Counted from the first letter of the stretch, positions 8,411 to 16,899 are shown. The stretch is DNA of 64,000 nucleotides from JACCXM01 sp046328335 (GCA_046328335.1 JAXLWU010000001.1:186001-250000); one strand, 5' to 3'. Translations and numbers: made by a program. Notes: generated from the letters alone by a model not told the origin.

Positions 8411-9555
8411 GCAGCGCGAACAGCCGGCCGCCATCTCAACTCAACCCGTCCCTGCTGCGGCAGGACGATGAGCGGCGCCGCGACGAGGCGCGCCTCGCGG
8501 CCCTGCAAAACCAGGTCGACGAGTTGCGGCAGGTCATGCGGGAGGTGCTGACCCGGCAGAGCCGTGAGGAGGAATCGCACAAGCACTACGAGAGCGCGGC
8601 GGCGCAGAATCGTCTCGCCATCGAGCAATTGCGCCAGGAGAGCCAGCAGAGCGCCCAGGCCCGCGCGCTCGACGAGAACCGCACCCGGCAGCAGGTCGTG
8701 GATCTGGATGCCCGGATCGAAGATGTCGCCCGGCCAATCCGCTCCCTGCAGGCCCACGTCATGGAACTTGTGGAAGCGGCGCGCCTCAAAGCGGACGACA
8801 GCAGCCAATACAAGCAGCGTGACGATGAATTGCAGGTCCAGATCGAGCATCTTTCCGCCCATGTCGACCGCACTGGCGTGCTGATCCACCAGTTGCGTGA
8901 TTCGATTGAGGCGGTGCGGGAAGAAACGGATGGGCTGCGGCGGGATATCGTTCGCGCCGAAGACAGCATCAAGATCGTCGATCAAGAGGCACGGCGGCGC
9001 GTCGCCGAGGTTGCCCAGGAGGGGACGACCGTCACGGCGCGCATCGACGAATTGCGGTCCGATCTCGGGCATCTCTTCGACCTGATCGACGATACCCGCC
9101 GGTCGATCGTCCACATCGACCCCTCGCTCGAGGAACTGCGCGAGGTGGATGCGGCGGTGCGGCAGGAAATCGGCCGCATCCAGAGCCACGGCGTGGAGCG
9201 GCACGAGTTGCTGCTGGAGCGAGTCGAGGACATGCGGGGCGATATCGATGCGCGCTTCGCGGATGTCCGGCAGGCGATGGAGCAACGCCACGAGCGCCTG
9301 GCGGAGCGGATCGAGGATCTCAATGAGGCCCACCGCGAACTTGGGTTCCGCATCAGTCAGGTCAGCGGGCAGTTGGACGAATTGCGGCTCATCGACGCCA
9401 GCGTGCGGCGCGATCTCTGGCTGCTGAACGAGCAGCGGGTGCGATTGCGGCTGGAGCAGGCACAGCAGGAACTGGACCTCATCTCCGCGCAGCGGCGAGA
9501 TGCCGAATCAGATGGCGGCGGGGCGGGCCGGGTGCGCCGGCCAACCGATCATTGA
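8407..9555 (+). CDS. Cytoplasmic long coiled-coil protein
   Basis: 382 residues with no signal peptide or membrane segment. Almost the whole length (about 18-370) is charged and heptad-like, with many Q, E, R and L residues and repeated blocks such as LRREIV/ELRDSIEAVREET and ALDARIEDV, so it should form an extended alpha-helical rod. No known enzymatic motif is seen. It starts inside the stop of the deacetylase gene (ATGA overlap), so production is coupled to it. A structural, scaffold or chromosome-organising role is possible but not shown. Confidence 0.75.
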   Translation: MSSANSRPPSQLNPSLLRQDDERRRDEARLAALQNQVDELRQVMREVLTRQSREEESHKHYESAAAQNRLAIEQLRQESQQSAQARALDENRTRQQVVDLDARIEDVARPIRSLQAHVMELVEAARLKADDSSQYKQRDDELQVQIEHLSAHVDRTGVLIHQLRDSIEAVREETDGLRRDIVRAEDSIKIVDQEARRRVAEVAQEGTTVTARIDELRSDLGHLFDLIDDTRRSIVHIDPSLEELREVDAAVRQEIGRIQSHGVERHELLLERVEDMRGDIDARFADVRQAMEQRHERLAERIEDLNEAHRELGFRISQVSGQLDELRLIDASVRRDLWLLNEQRVRLRLEQAQQELDLISAQRRDAESDGGGAGRVRRPTDH

Positions 9556-9755
9556 TCGGCGATCGAAGCGCCAGCCCGTGAGGGCCGGCAAAGCAGGGCG
9601 TTTCGCCATCCGGGCACGGATGGTGTCTCCGGAATCGATCTCGTTTGCCGCCACGTTCAAGAGATCGGCGTCCGTACGCACCTTCAGGTTCCCGGCGCCA
9701 TTGCCGATGATGTGCCCAGGTGGCAGAAAAGCCGGGTGTGACCGAAAGACAAGGG

Positions 9756-9784
9756 TTGACACCCGCGATCCTCTTTGATAAGGT
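9756..9784 (+). promoter_or_regulatory. Sigma-70-type promoter for the NlpC/P60 leader
   Basis: A consensus -35 hexamer, TTGACA, is at 9756-9761. With a 17-base spacer the -10 position falls on TAAGGT (9779-9784); GATAAG at 9777 is the other reading. Transcription would start near 9791, just before the structured leader, about 380 bases upstream of the coding start. Confidence 0.55.
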
Positions 9785-9790
9785 CGCGCT

Positions 9791-9980
9791 AGTCTCGCGC
9801 CGGGTGCGCTGACTATGGCTTTTGGTACGGGTTGGTAACAACCCGAGAGCGCGATTCAGACGAGGAGCCGCTGGAATGCGGAAGGCAGCCTGGACAGCTG
9901 ATAGTCAGCACGTCGAGAGCCAAGCCCGCCAGTGGTGCATCGTGACGATGAACGCATCGTCGGATGTGATCTGACTGCAG
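9791..9980 (+). promoter_or_regulatory. Structured 5' leader RNA, riboswitch-like, class unknown
   Basis: A closing stem of nine perfect pairs joins GCTGACTAT (9808-9816) to ATAGTCAGC (9901-9909). Inside is a perfect hairpin, CGGGTTG/CAACCCG on a GTAA tetraloop (9828-9845), and a second helix CCGC-TGGAAT-GCGG near 9868-9881. The AGTCAG at 9903-9908 can pair either with the 5' strand or with CTGACT at 9971-9976, directly before the terminator, which is the logic of a switch. The leader precedes a cell-wall hydrolase; c-di-AMP riboswitches often sit there, but their conserved core is not recognisable. The region upstream (9556-9755) contains nothing I can support. Confidence 0.5.
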
Positions 9981-10028
9981 ACGGCCTCGGTGGTGATGAG
10001 GATGGCTCTCACCACCGAGGCCGTTTTT
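9981..10028 (+). terminator. Intrinsic terminator inside the leader (attenuator)
   Basis: A 16-bp perfect stem, ACGGCCTCGGTGGTGA at 9981-9996 with its complement at 10009-10024, is followed by a run of five T. It lies downstream of a promoter and upstream of the NlpC/P60 coding region, with about 140 bases still to go before the start codon. It must therefore be overcome for the gene to be expressed. Confidence 0.85.
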
Positions 10029-10171
10029 CACGTCCCGGCTGGATCAGGGATGGACCGGCGCAGGGACGAGAGCAAGATCGAGCACGAGGAGGAGTAACCA
10101 GGTTCCATTCCACCCGACACCTGCGGGACGGCCAAGGGGCTGCTTGGCCGGCGAAAATGGAGGGAAGGGTC

Positions 10172-11911
10172 TTGAAACTTCGCACTTCCAGCGTGCGCAA
10201 ACGCCTGATGGCGCTTATCGGTTGTTCGCTGATTGTCACGATCGGGCCGCTCTCGGCGACGGCTGAGTACGGAATCCCGGCGGGCAGCGGCGCCACGATC
10301 ACCGCGGGACAACCGCTTCTGGTTCGCGTCTCTCCAGGTTGGGACGCGGAAGTCGCTTACGAAATCGCGGATGGTTCGTATGTCACCGTCTGGGGGGCCG
10401 AGCAGGCCGCGCCGGACGGTTCCTTGTGGTACCCGATCGACGGTGGGTTCGTTCCCGCCGAGGGTGTCACCAGCGAAGCCACGCTCGATGGCGGTGTTGC
10501 CCTCTATCAGGACGCCGCACCCGACGCCACGGCCGACCCGAACAGCTTGCAGGGCTGGGTCGATCCAAGCACTGGCCAATGGGTCGATCCCAACACGGCG
10601 CAAGGCTGGACCGATCCCAGCACCGGCCAGTGGGTCGATCCGTCCACGGCCCAGGGGTGGGTTGATCCGAACACCGGGCAGTGGGTCGATGCCAGTGCGG
10701 CCCAAACGCAGGAGACCCAAGGGTGGGTCGATCCCGCGACTGGCGAGTGGGTTGATCCCAGCGCGCAGACGCAGGAGGCTCCAGCGCAAGGTTGGATCGA
10801 TCCCAATACGGGTCAGTGGGTCGACGCTAGCACCGCCCAGGGTTGGGTTGATCCGAATACCGGGCAGTGGGTCGATGGGAACACGGCCAGTGATGGCTGG
10901 ATCGATCCCGCGACTGGCGAATGGGTCGATCCGAACGCGCAGCAAGGCTGGATCGATCCCAATACCGGGCAGTGGGTTGTCTCCTTCCAGCAGGAAGCGG
11001 CTCCGGCCGACGTTGCGACCGATGTCGAAGCCGCGCCGAGCGATGTGCCGGCCGATGTCGCACCCGTTGCGGCCGTCGACGCCACCGATACCGCGGCGAC
11101 CGATCCGAACGCCTCCACAGATGGCTGGGTCGATCCGAACACCGGTGAGTGGGTCGAGCCGGGCAAGACCGATGAGTGGGTCGATGACAGCGCGGCGCCA
11201 GCCGATGAATGGACTGAGCCGGCCCCGGTCGAAGTAGTCAACGATGGTGGTCCGGAACCGTGGGCCGAGCCGATCGCGACCGCCTACATCGCCGGCACCA
11301 ATGGCGATGGCGCGGCCTGTCGAGTGGCTCCGGAGCGCGGTTCCGAGAAATTGGCGGTCCTCGGCGAAGGTGAGTCCGTGGAAGTCCGCGGAGAAGCCGT
11401 TGGCGAGTGGCAGCCTGTGAATTGTGCCGGTGTCGGCGGCTACGTCAACGCCTCCTTTGTCTCCTGGGAGCCGGTTGCTGCTCCGGAGCGCGAGGGCAAG
11501 GTCAACCGCAGCCGCAATGGCGGTGGCGAGGGCGCTGGCGACCAGGGCATGGTCGGATTCGCGATGCAGTACGTCGGCTACCCGTACTCCTACGGCGGTG
11601 AGGGCCCGTACTCGTTCGATTGCTCCGGGTTCACCAAGTTCGTGGCGATGAACGCGCTTGGCCTGGATATCACCCACGACATGTTCACCCAGATCGATAT
11701 GGGACAGTCAGTCGATCGCAACTCACTTCAGCCGGGTGATCTGGTCTTCTTCGCCAACACCTTCCGCCCTGGGCTGTCGCATGTTGGTATCTACATCGGC
11801 GACGGTCAGTTCGTGCATGCCGAGAACGAATCGACCGGTGTGCGCGTGAGCGATCTCAATTCTGATTACTACGGATCGCGCTGGGCTGGCGCTACACGCT
11901 TGGCGTCGTAG
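10172..11911 (+). CDS. Secreted NlpC/P60 peptidoglycan hydrolase with tryptophan-repeat and SH3 regions
   Basis: The TTG at 10172 has GGAGGGA six bases upstream; the in-frame ATG at 10157 overlaps that site and is less likely. A signal peptide (LMALIGCSLIVTIGPLSATA) leads to a mature protein with four parts: an SH3-like N-terminal region, a tandem repeat block of GWVDPxTGQWV units, a second bacterial SH3-like region (VRGEAVGEWQPVNCAGVGG), and a C-terminal NlpC/P60 domain. The catalytic Cys is in FDCSGF (codon 11621-11623), the His in LSHVGIYIGDG and the third polar residue in FVHAEN. It should cut peptide stems of peptidoglycan outside the cell. Expression appears attenuated by the leader upstream. 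Confidence 0.92.
   Translation: MKLRTSSVRKRLMALIGCSLIVTIGPLSATAEYGIPAGSGATITAGQPLLVRVSPGWDAEVAYEIADGSYVTVWGAEQAAPDGSLWYPIDGGFVPAEGVTSEATLDGGVALYQDAAPDATADPNSLQGWVDPSTGQWVDPNTAQGWTDPSTGQWVDPSTAQGWVDPNTGQWVDASAAQTQETQGWVDPATGEWVDPSAQTQEAPAQGWIDPNTGQWVDASTAQGWVDPNTGQWVDGNTASDGWIDPATGEWVDPNAQQGWIDPNTGQWVVSFQQEAAPADVATDVEAAPSDVPADVAPVAAVDATDTAATDPNASTDGWVDPNTGEWVEPGKTDEWVDDSAAPADEWTEPAPVEVVNDGGPEPWAEPIATAYIAGTNGDGAACRVAPERGSEKLAVLGEGESVEVRGEAVGEWQPVNCAGVGGYVNASFVSWEPVAAPEREGKVNRSRNGGGEGAGDQGMVGFAMQYVGYPYSYGGEGPYSFDCSGFTKFVAMNALGLDITHDMFTQIDMGQSVDRNSLQPGDLVFFANTFRPGLSHVGIYIGDGQFVHAENESTGVRVSDLNSDYYGSRWAGATRLAS
10553..11155 (+). repeat. In-gene tandem repeat encoding GW-DP-TG-WV units
   Basis: Nine copies of GW[VIT]DP[STNA]TG[QE]WV are encoded. 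Eight lie close together between 10553 and 10978, separated by Asp/Ala/Gln-rich linkers of uneven length, and a ninth is at 11123-11155 after an Ala/Asp-rich stretch. Codons differ between copies, so the block is conserved at protein level and is not a fresh slippage product. Confidence 0.9.
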
Positions 11912-11990
11912 CGATTCAGACCCGCGCCAGCGGGATCCTCGGGGGACGAGGGCTGGTTCGGCAGGTTACGGCCGCTGAATCGGCAGGGGG

Positions 11991-12031
11991 AGAGAGACGG
12001 GCGCTGCGACAGCGGCGCCCGTCTCTCTTTT
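11991..12031 (+). terminator. Intrinsic terminator of the NlpC/P60 gene
   Basis: A 14-bp perfect stem (AGAGAGACGGGCGC with GCGCCCGTCTCTCT) around a 10-base loop is followed by TTT. It begins about 80 bases after the stop codon. Confidence 0.85.
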
Positions 12032-12067
12032 CGCTTCGACTTCGTGAGAGCAGCGTGCGAACGGTGT

Positions 12068-12306
12068 GTCGTCCCGAGGAACGAGGGACCTCGTCGTCAT
12101 GGTCCGGCCGAGCGAAGGACGAGAACCCTCGCGCCAGCTCGACATGACACCAATGGTGCATGGCGCACTTGTGCCGTTGATGCCAGCGACGTGCACACGT
12201 TACGTCGTTCCGGCGAGCGCCATGGATGTCGTTCCGACGAAGGAGGGACCTCGGCGCGGAGGCAAACGATCATGCCCGCCGAGATTCCTCGTTCCTCGGA
12301 ATGACA
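12068..12306. repeat. Dispersed repeat family A, cluster of three copies
   Basis: Copies read GTCGTCCCGAGGAACGAGGG at 12068, GTCGTTCCGACGAAGGAGGG at 12229, and an inverted form GAGATTCCTCGTTCCTCGGA at 12280. The spacing is irregular, unlike a CRISPR array. Confidence 0.75.
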
Positions 12307-12339
12307 CGTTTCGGAATGACCCGTTGTGCGCAGGCCGCT

Positions 12340-13419
12340 CTAGAACGGTTCGTCGTCCGTCAGCCCGGAACCGGAGGCGACACCCGCTGGTTCGGCGGCC
12401 TCGCCGCCATCGAACGCAAGCCGGCCGCTCAGTTCAGGGGAACCAGCCTTGATCCGGTTGCGGATCGAATCGAGCAGATCCGGATTGTGCCGGAGGTACT
12501 CCTTGGTGTTCTCGCGGCCCTGCCCGAGCCGCTCTTCTTCCAGGTAGAACCAAGCGCCGCTCTTGCGGACGATGCCAAGATCGGTGGCGACGTCGAGCAC
12601 GCTCCCCTCGACGGAGATACCCTCGTTGTACATGATGTCGAATTCCGCCTGGCGGAATGGCGGCGCAACCTTGTTCTTGACCACCTTCACGCGCACGCGC
12701 GAACCAACCGAGTCCGATCCGCTCTTGATCGTTTCGATACGGCGGATGTCCAGACGAACCGAGGAGTAGAACTTCAGCGCGTTGCCGCCGGTCGTCGTCT
12801 CCGGGTTGCCGAACATGACACCGATCTTCATCCGCAACTGGTTGATGAAGATCACGCAGGTATTGGAGCGGCTGATCGCCCCGGTCAGTTTGCGCAGCGC
12901 CTGACTCATCAGGCGCGCCTGCAACCCGACGTGGGAATCACCCATGTCCCCTTCGATCTCGGCCTTCGGCACCAGCGCGGCGACGGAGTCGATCACCACC
13001 ACATCGAGGGCGCCGGAGCGAACGAGCGTTTCGGCGATCTCCAGCGCCTGCTCACCGGTATCCGGCTGCGAGATGAGCAATTCTTCGAGATTGACGCCGA
13101 GACGGCCGGCATACAGCGGATCGAGCGCGTGCTCGGCGTCGATGATCGCCGCCATGCCGCCCTTCTTCTGGGCTTCGGAGATGATGTGCAGGGCGAGCGT
13201 CGTCTTGCCGGACGACTCCGGGCCATAAATCTCGACGATCCGGCCGCGCGGCACGCCGCCGATGCCGAGGGCGAGGTCGAGGGCGATGCTCCCCGTCGGG
13301 ATCGACTCGATGTGCATCGGGTTGGTGTCGCCCGGCCGCATCTTCATGATCGAGCCCTTGCCGAACTGGCGCTCGATCTGGGCAATCGCGAGATCGACAG
13401 CCTTTTCCCGGTCAGCCAT
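12340..13419 (-). CDS. recA: Recombinase RecA
   Basis: 359 residues, full length. It starts MADREKAVDLAIAQIERQFG with GGAAGGTGA upstream. Walker A is GPESSGKT (66-73). The DAEHALDP block, the SQPDTGEQALEIAE stretch, the L1/L2 DNA-binding loops (GDSHVGLQARLMSQALRKLT and FGNPETTTGGNALKFY) and the C-terminal acidic tail are present. The protein forms a filament on single-stranded DNA, pairs homologous strands and triggers LexA cleavage. No recX or cinA follows on the same strand. Confidence 0.98.
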   Translation of the reverse strand: MADREKAVDLAIAQIERQFGKGSIMKMRPGDTNPMHIESIPTGSIALDLALGIGGVPRGRIVEIYGPESSGKTTLALHIISEAQKKGGMAAIIDAEHALDPLYAGRLGVNLEELLISQPDTGEQALEIAETLVRSGALDVVVIDSVAALVPKAEIEGDMGDSHVGLQARLMSQALRKLTGAISRSNTCVIFINQLRMKIGVMFGNPETTTGGNALKFYSSVRLDIRRIETIKSGSDSVGSRVRVKVVKNKVAPPFRQAEFDIMYNEGISVEGSVLDVATDLGIVRKSGAWFYLEEERLGQGRENTKEYLRHNPDLLDSIRNRIKAGSPELSGRLAFDGGEAAEPAGVASGSGLTDDEPF

Positions 13420-13487
13420 TGAATGTCACCTTCCCGTGTTCCGTGGCGCCGGGACCGCGCCCGGGCAGCTGCTGGTGTGTTTGCGGG

Positions 13488-13546
13488 TAGAAAACTTGTT
13501 CTATTTTCTGAGGCAAATGGTACCCCAGAAGGAGGGTGCGGGTCAA
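13488..13546 (-). promoter_or_regulatory. Candidate recA promoter and LexA/SOS-box-like site
   Basis: Read on the minus strand, TTGACC (13541-13546) and TACCAT (13517-13522) are separated by 18 bases and could be -35 and -10. Just downstream, TAGAACAAGTTTTCTA (13488-13503) is an imperfect palindrome of the GAAC-N4-GTTC type bound by LexA in Gram-positive bacteria, with one mismatch in the right half. The site would sit over the start of the transcript. Confidence 0.4.
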
Positions 13547-13842
13547 TCATTTTCTCATGATTCAGGGGAAAAGTGTCGCCGAGAATGCGTCATCAAAAGA
13601 CCGCGTCAGGCAGCATGAACGGCGCTTGCGATGGTGGCGGGGAGCGTGCATCTGTACTATCCGTCGCGTCTCGCGGTGACGAAGATGGCGGGGGTGGACC
13701 GCATGAGCAGTCACCACGCCGGTCGTGAGGGCTACCATGTTCACGATCGTGAAGACCCCGCGAGGGAGCGACGGGCGAGGCGACCCTCGCGCTGGCGCCG
13801 ATTGTCCGGTGAGCGCTCGCATGCAGCAACTTGCCGAAGTTC

Positions 13843-13873
13843 TGTCGTCCCGACGAAGGAGGGACCTCGGCGT
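13843..13873. repeat. Dispersed repeat family A, single copy
   Basis: GTCGTCCCGACGAAGGAGGG followed by ACCTCGG, the standard core of family A, upstream of gpsA. Confidence 0.7.
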
Positions 13874-14001
13874 GGTTGGCCATCTCCCAGTGAACGAGGA
13901 AATGCTTCGCCGCGGCTGGGAATGACCAATCCAGTGATCTCCACTGTTGCACAAACATCGCGGTCAGAAACGATGGCAACGCGGTTCCGGGAGGAGTTGG
14001 C

Positions 14002-15069
14002 ATGACGCGAGTGGCAATTCTGGGGGCTGGCGATATGGGCACCGCGCTGCTGACCCCTCTCCTTGCGAACGGTCATGACATCCGGCTCTGGGGAACCGCC
14101 TTCGACGAGGAGATCATCGCCGCGCTCCGACGCGGTGATCCGCATCCCCGGATCGGCCTTGTCGCTCCGCGCAGCGTCGCGCTCTTCTCCCACCACGAGG
14201 CGGAGGACGCCCTGCGCGCGGTCGATGTCGCGGTGGTAGCAGTAACGTCCCACGCCGTAAGGCCGGTGATGGCGGACCTGGGGTCCCTGCTCGACGGAGC
14301 GCGCGCGATCGTCAGCGTCGGCAAGGGATTCGATGTCGCGGCGAACGATGGTTCGGTGCTGCGACTCTCGCAGGTCATCGCCGGGTTTACCCCGGCGCCA
14401 GTGGTTGCCGTCGGCGGCCCAGCCATCGCCAAGGAGGTCGCACGGGGGACTCCGACGGCAGCGGTCTTCGGCGGCCACGATCCTGCCGCGCTTGCGCTCT
14501 CTCGCGAGACGTTCGATACCCGCGATTACTTCGTGGAGACCATCACCGATACCGTCGGCGTCGAGATTGCCGCGGCGATGAAGAATGCCTACGGCGTGGC
14601 GATCGGCATCGCCGACGGGCTCGAAAAGCGGACCGGATTGCCCCATCACAACCTCCGCGCCGCGCTCTTTCCGCTGGCGATCGCGGAAATGGGCCGGATG
14701 GTGCAGGCGCTGGGCGGGCGAGCGGAGACGGTCAACGGTCTGGCCGGTTGTGGAGACCTGATGGTGACCGTCACTTCCGGACGGAATCGCCTGCTCGGCG
14801 AGCGCGTCGGCGCAGGTCTCAGCGGCGCGGCGGCATTCGCGGAGCTTACCGCGGCCGGAACGACGACCGAAGGCTATCTCGCCGCCGCTTCCGGATACCG
14901 CCTCGCCGCGCGCGCGCTCGGATCGAGCGCCGCCGTGGCCGCGCAGTTTCCTCTGCTCGCCGCGCTCTATCGCATCCTCTACCAGGATGCCCCGCCACGG
15001 GAAGAACTCTGGACGGCGGTGCGGATCGATGGCGGTCGATCGGAGAACCAATCGGGGAGCCAGCCGTAG
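14002..15069 (+). CDS. gpsA: NAD(P)H-dependent glycerol-3-phosphate dehydrogenase
   Basis: 355 residues. The N-terminal Rossmann motif is VAILGAGDMGTALL. Diagnostic GpsA segments are SVGKGFDV, VAVGGPAIAKEVARGTPTAA, the catalytic-lysine region AAAMKNAYGVAIGIADGL, and NGLAGCGDLMVTVTSGRNR. It reduces dihydroxyacetone phosphate to sn-glycerol-3-phosphate for phospholipid synthesis in the cytoplasm. The familiar ILNPVVLAE-type substrate loop is less conserved than in E. coli GpsA. The gene stands alone on the plus strand, upstream of the SagB-like gene. Confidence 0.92.
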   Translation: MTRVAILGAGDMGTALLTPLLANGHDIRLWGTAFDEEIIAALRRGDPHPRIGLVAPRSVALFSHHEAEDALRAVDVAVVAVTSHAVRPVMADLGSLLDGARAIVSVGKGFDVAANDGSVLRLSQVIAGFTPAPVVAVGGPAIAKEVARGTPTAAVFGGHDPAALALSRETFDTRDYFVETITDTVGVEIAAAMKNAYGVAIGIADGLEKRTGLPHHNLRAALFPLAIAEMGRMVQALGGRAETVNGLAGCGDLMVTVTSGRNRLLGERVGAGLSGAAAFAELTAAGTTTEGYLAAASGYRLAARALGSSAAVAAQFPLLAALYRILYQDAPPREELWTAVRIDGGRSENQSGSQP

Positions 15070-15139
15070 TACCTCCCGCCGGAGCAGGCTATGATGCCGG
15101 CGGCCTCGATCGTCGACTGGCCTGGAGATCGGAGGGGCA

Positions 15140-16777
15140 ATGGGCGAAGTCGCGGGAGGAAATCGGCAACTGACTGTGGCGCGAAGGTTCCACGACGCGA
15201 CAAGATACGTTCCTGCCAAGGATGGCGACGACATCCTGATGGGGGTAGCGCCCGATCTCGGTCCGGCTATCGGCGAACAAGACCCCACGATCGAGCCCTT
15301 GCCGTACAAGATCTACCTCGGTCTCGAGCCGATTCCGCTGCCGCGCGAGTTCCCCGTCTCGCATCTCCCCGCGCTGGACGCGATCGCGGGGACCGGGGAG
15401 CTCGCGGTCGACTCGGCGGTGCCGAATCTCGACACCATGGCCCGCCTCTGCTTGCGCGCGAATGGAGTCCTCAAGCGTTGGCGGGCGCCATCCGGCCGCG
15501 AGATCGAGTTCCGCGCGGCGGGCTGCACGGGAGCCCGTTACCATCTCGAGCTCTATCTTGTTTGTGGCAACCTGCCTGGGCTGGGAGCGGGCGTCTATCA
15601 CTATGCGGCGCACGATCACAGCCTGCGCCAGCTCCGCGCCGGGGACTATCGGGGAGCCGTGGTGAAGGCGGCAGGCCAGGAGCCCGCCGCCGCCACGGCC
15701 CCGGTGGTCGCGATCTGGACGAGTACCTTCTGGCGCAACGCCTGGCGCTATCAGGCACGTGCGTATCGCCACGTCTACTGGGATGCCGGGACGGTGCTGG
15801 CCAACCTGCTCGCCGTTGCCACCGATGCGGGACTGCCGGCTCGGGTCGTGCTCGGGTTTGCCGACGCGGAGATCAACGCGCTGCTCGATGTCGATGGCCG
15901 GCGGGAGGCGGCCGTCGTCTTGGTCGCGCTCGGGCGAAGCGGCGAGGCCATACCGGCCTCGCCACCCGTCGCGCCGCTCGATCTGGCGACGCAACCGATT
16001 TCGGCCCTGGAGATCGACTTTGTCGAGATCGGCGCGATGCACGAAGGATCATCGCTCACATCAGGCGCGGAGGCCGCGAGGTGGCGGGCCGGTGCCTTTC
16101 GACAAACCCCGGAACCGCCGATAGACGGGGCGATCCCGTTGCAGCCGCTGCCCGCCGTCGAGTTGCCCACAGATTCGATCGACGACGTGATCGCGCGACG
16201 CCGCTCGAACCGGCATTACCAGGCGGAGATGCCCCTCTCGTTCGCGTCCCTTTCGACGGTGCTCGGTCACTCGCTGCGCGAGACGGCGATGGATTGCCTC
16301 ATCCCCGGAGCACCGCCGCACTTCACCCCGTATCTCATCATCAACAACGTGGAGGGTCTGGCGCGGGGGAGCTACGCGGTGCATCAGGAGGGACAGGCAC
16401 TGGAGCCGGTACGCCTCGCCGACTCGCGTGCCGTTGCGAATCACCTCGCCTGCGACCAGAGCTACGCCGCCGCGGCCCATGTCAACGCCTATGCCCTGAC
16501 CGATTTGGAACCGGTTCTGGCCCACTTTGGGAATCGAGGCTATCGGCTGGCGCAACTGGAGGCCGCGCTCTTCGGCGCCAAACTGCAACTGGCGGCGCAC
16601 GCGCTGGGACTCGGCGCGGTGGGCTCCACCGCCTATGACGACGAGGTAACGGCGTTCTTCGCCCCGCCCGGCAAGCGCCTGGAGTTCATGTTCGTCGCTG
16701 TGTTCGGCGCCAAGCGGCGCCCCTCTGAAGCCGAGGTGGTGGCGAAGAGCACGTTTCTCCAGCCAGGGGAGTCGTAA
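15140..16777 (+). CDS. SagB/ThcOx-type nitroreductase, two-domain
   Basis: 545 residues with GGAGGGG before the ATG. The N-terminus, ARRFHDATRYVPAK, is typical of SagB-type dehydrogenases. Two flavin nitroreductase folds follow: one at about 60-260 (TMARLCLRANGVLKRW..., SGREIEFRAAGCTGARY, AYRHVYWDAGTVLANLLAVA) and one at about 330-530 (DDVIARRRSNRHY, RLAQLEAALFGAKLQLAAHALGLGAVGSTAYDDEV). In the TOMM systems such enzymes oxidise azolines to azoles with FMN. No YcaO/SagD, SagC or precursor-peptide gene is nearby, so this copy may be an orphan or act on another substrate. Confidence 0.88.
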   Translation: MGEVAGGNRQLTVARRFHDATRYVPAKDGDDILMGVAPDLGPAIGEQDPTIEPLPYKIYLGLEPIPLPREFPVSHLPALDAIAGTGELAVDSAVPNLDTMARLCLRANGVLKRWRAPSGREIEFRAAGCTGARYHLELYLVCGNLPGLGAGVYHYAAHDHSLRQLRAGDYRGAVVKAAGQEPAAATAPVVAIWTSTFWRNAWRYQARAYRHVYWDAGTVLANLLAVATDAGLPARVVLGFADAEINALLDVDGRREAAVVLVALGRSGEAIPASPPVAPLDLATQPISALEIDFVEIGAMHEGSSLTSGAEAARWRAGAFRQTPEPPIDGAIPLQPLPAVELPTDSIDDVIARRRSNRHYQAEMPLSFASLSTVLGHSLRETAMDCLIPGAPPHFTPYLIINNVEGLARGSYAVHQEGQALEPVRLADSRAVANHLACDQSYAAAAHVNAYALTDLEPVLAHFGNRGYRLAQLEAALFGAKLQLAAHALGLGAVGSTAYDDEVTAFFAPPGKRLEFMFVAVFGAKRRPSEAEVVAKSTFLQPGES

Positions 16778-16899
16778 GGAGCGGGCGCGGCAGCCAGGCT
16801 GAGGGTTTCGAGGATTCCTGGCCGGGATTCGAGACCGGCAGACCTCGTGTGCGTCGCGAGTCCCTGCCGCCCCCGCCGTTGCACCGTTCTGGCAACCCG

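Larger units (their letters stand above)
11912..12339. other. Intergenic region between convergent genes
   Basis: It contains the terminator of the NlpC/P60 gene (11991-12031) and at least three copies of dispersed repeat A (12068-12306). No gene is supported. Confidence 0.65.
13420..14001. other. Divergent intergenic region recA / gpsA
   Basis: It carries the recA promoter region with a possible LexA site (13488-13546) and one dispersed repeat A copy (13843-13873). Open frames inside have no ribosome site or family features. Confidence 0.6.

Noticed and set aside
9508..9762. 84-residue minus-strand frame between the coiled-coil gene and the leader
   Set aside because: No ribosome site or family pattern, and its start falls on the TTGACA of the plus-strand promoter.
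9808..9909. Cobalamin or signal-recognition-particle RNA in the leader
   Set aside because: GCCGCTGG...GCGGAAGGC recalls the GCCACTG/GGGAAGGC pair of cobalamin switches and the SRP loop, but the other conserved cores of both are missing.
12226..13422. 398-residue plus-strand frame across recA
   Set aside because: Pure antisense of recA with no ribosome site.
16815..16850. T-arm-like sequence on the minus strand (GGTCTCGAATCCCGG)
   Set aside because: No matching acceptor stem, D-arm or anticodon arm, so it is not a tRNA gene.
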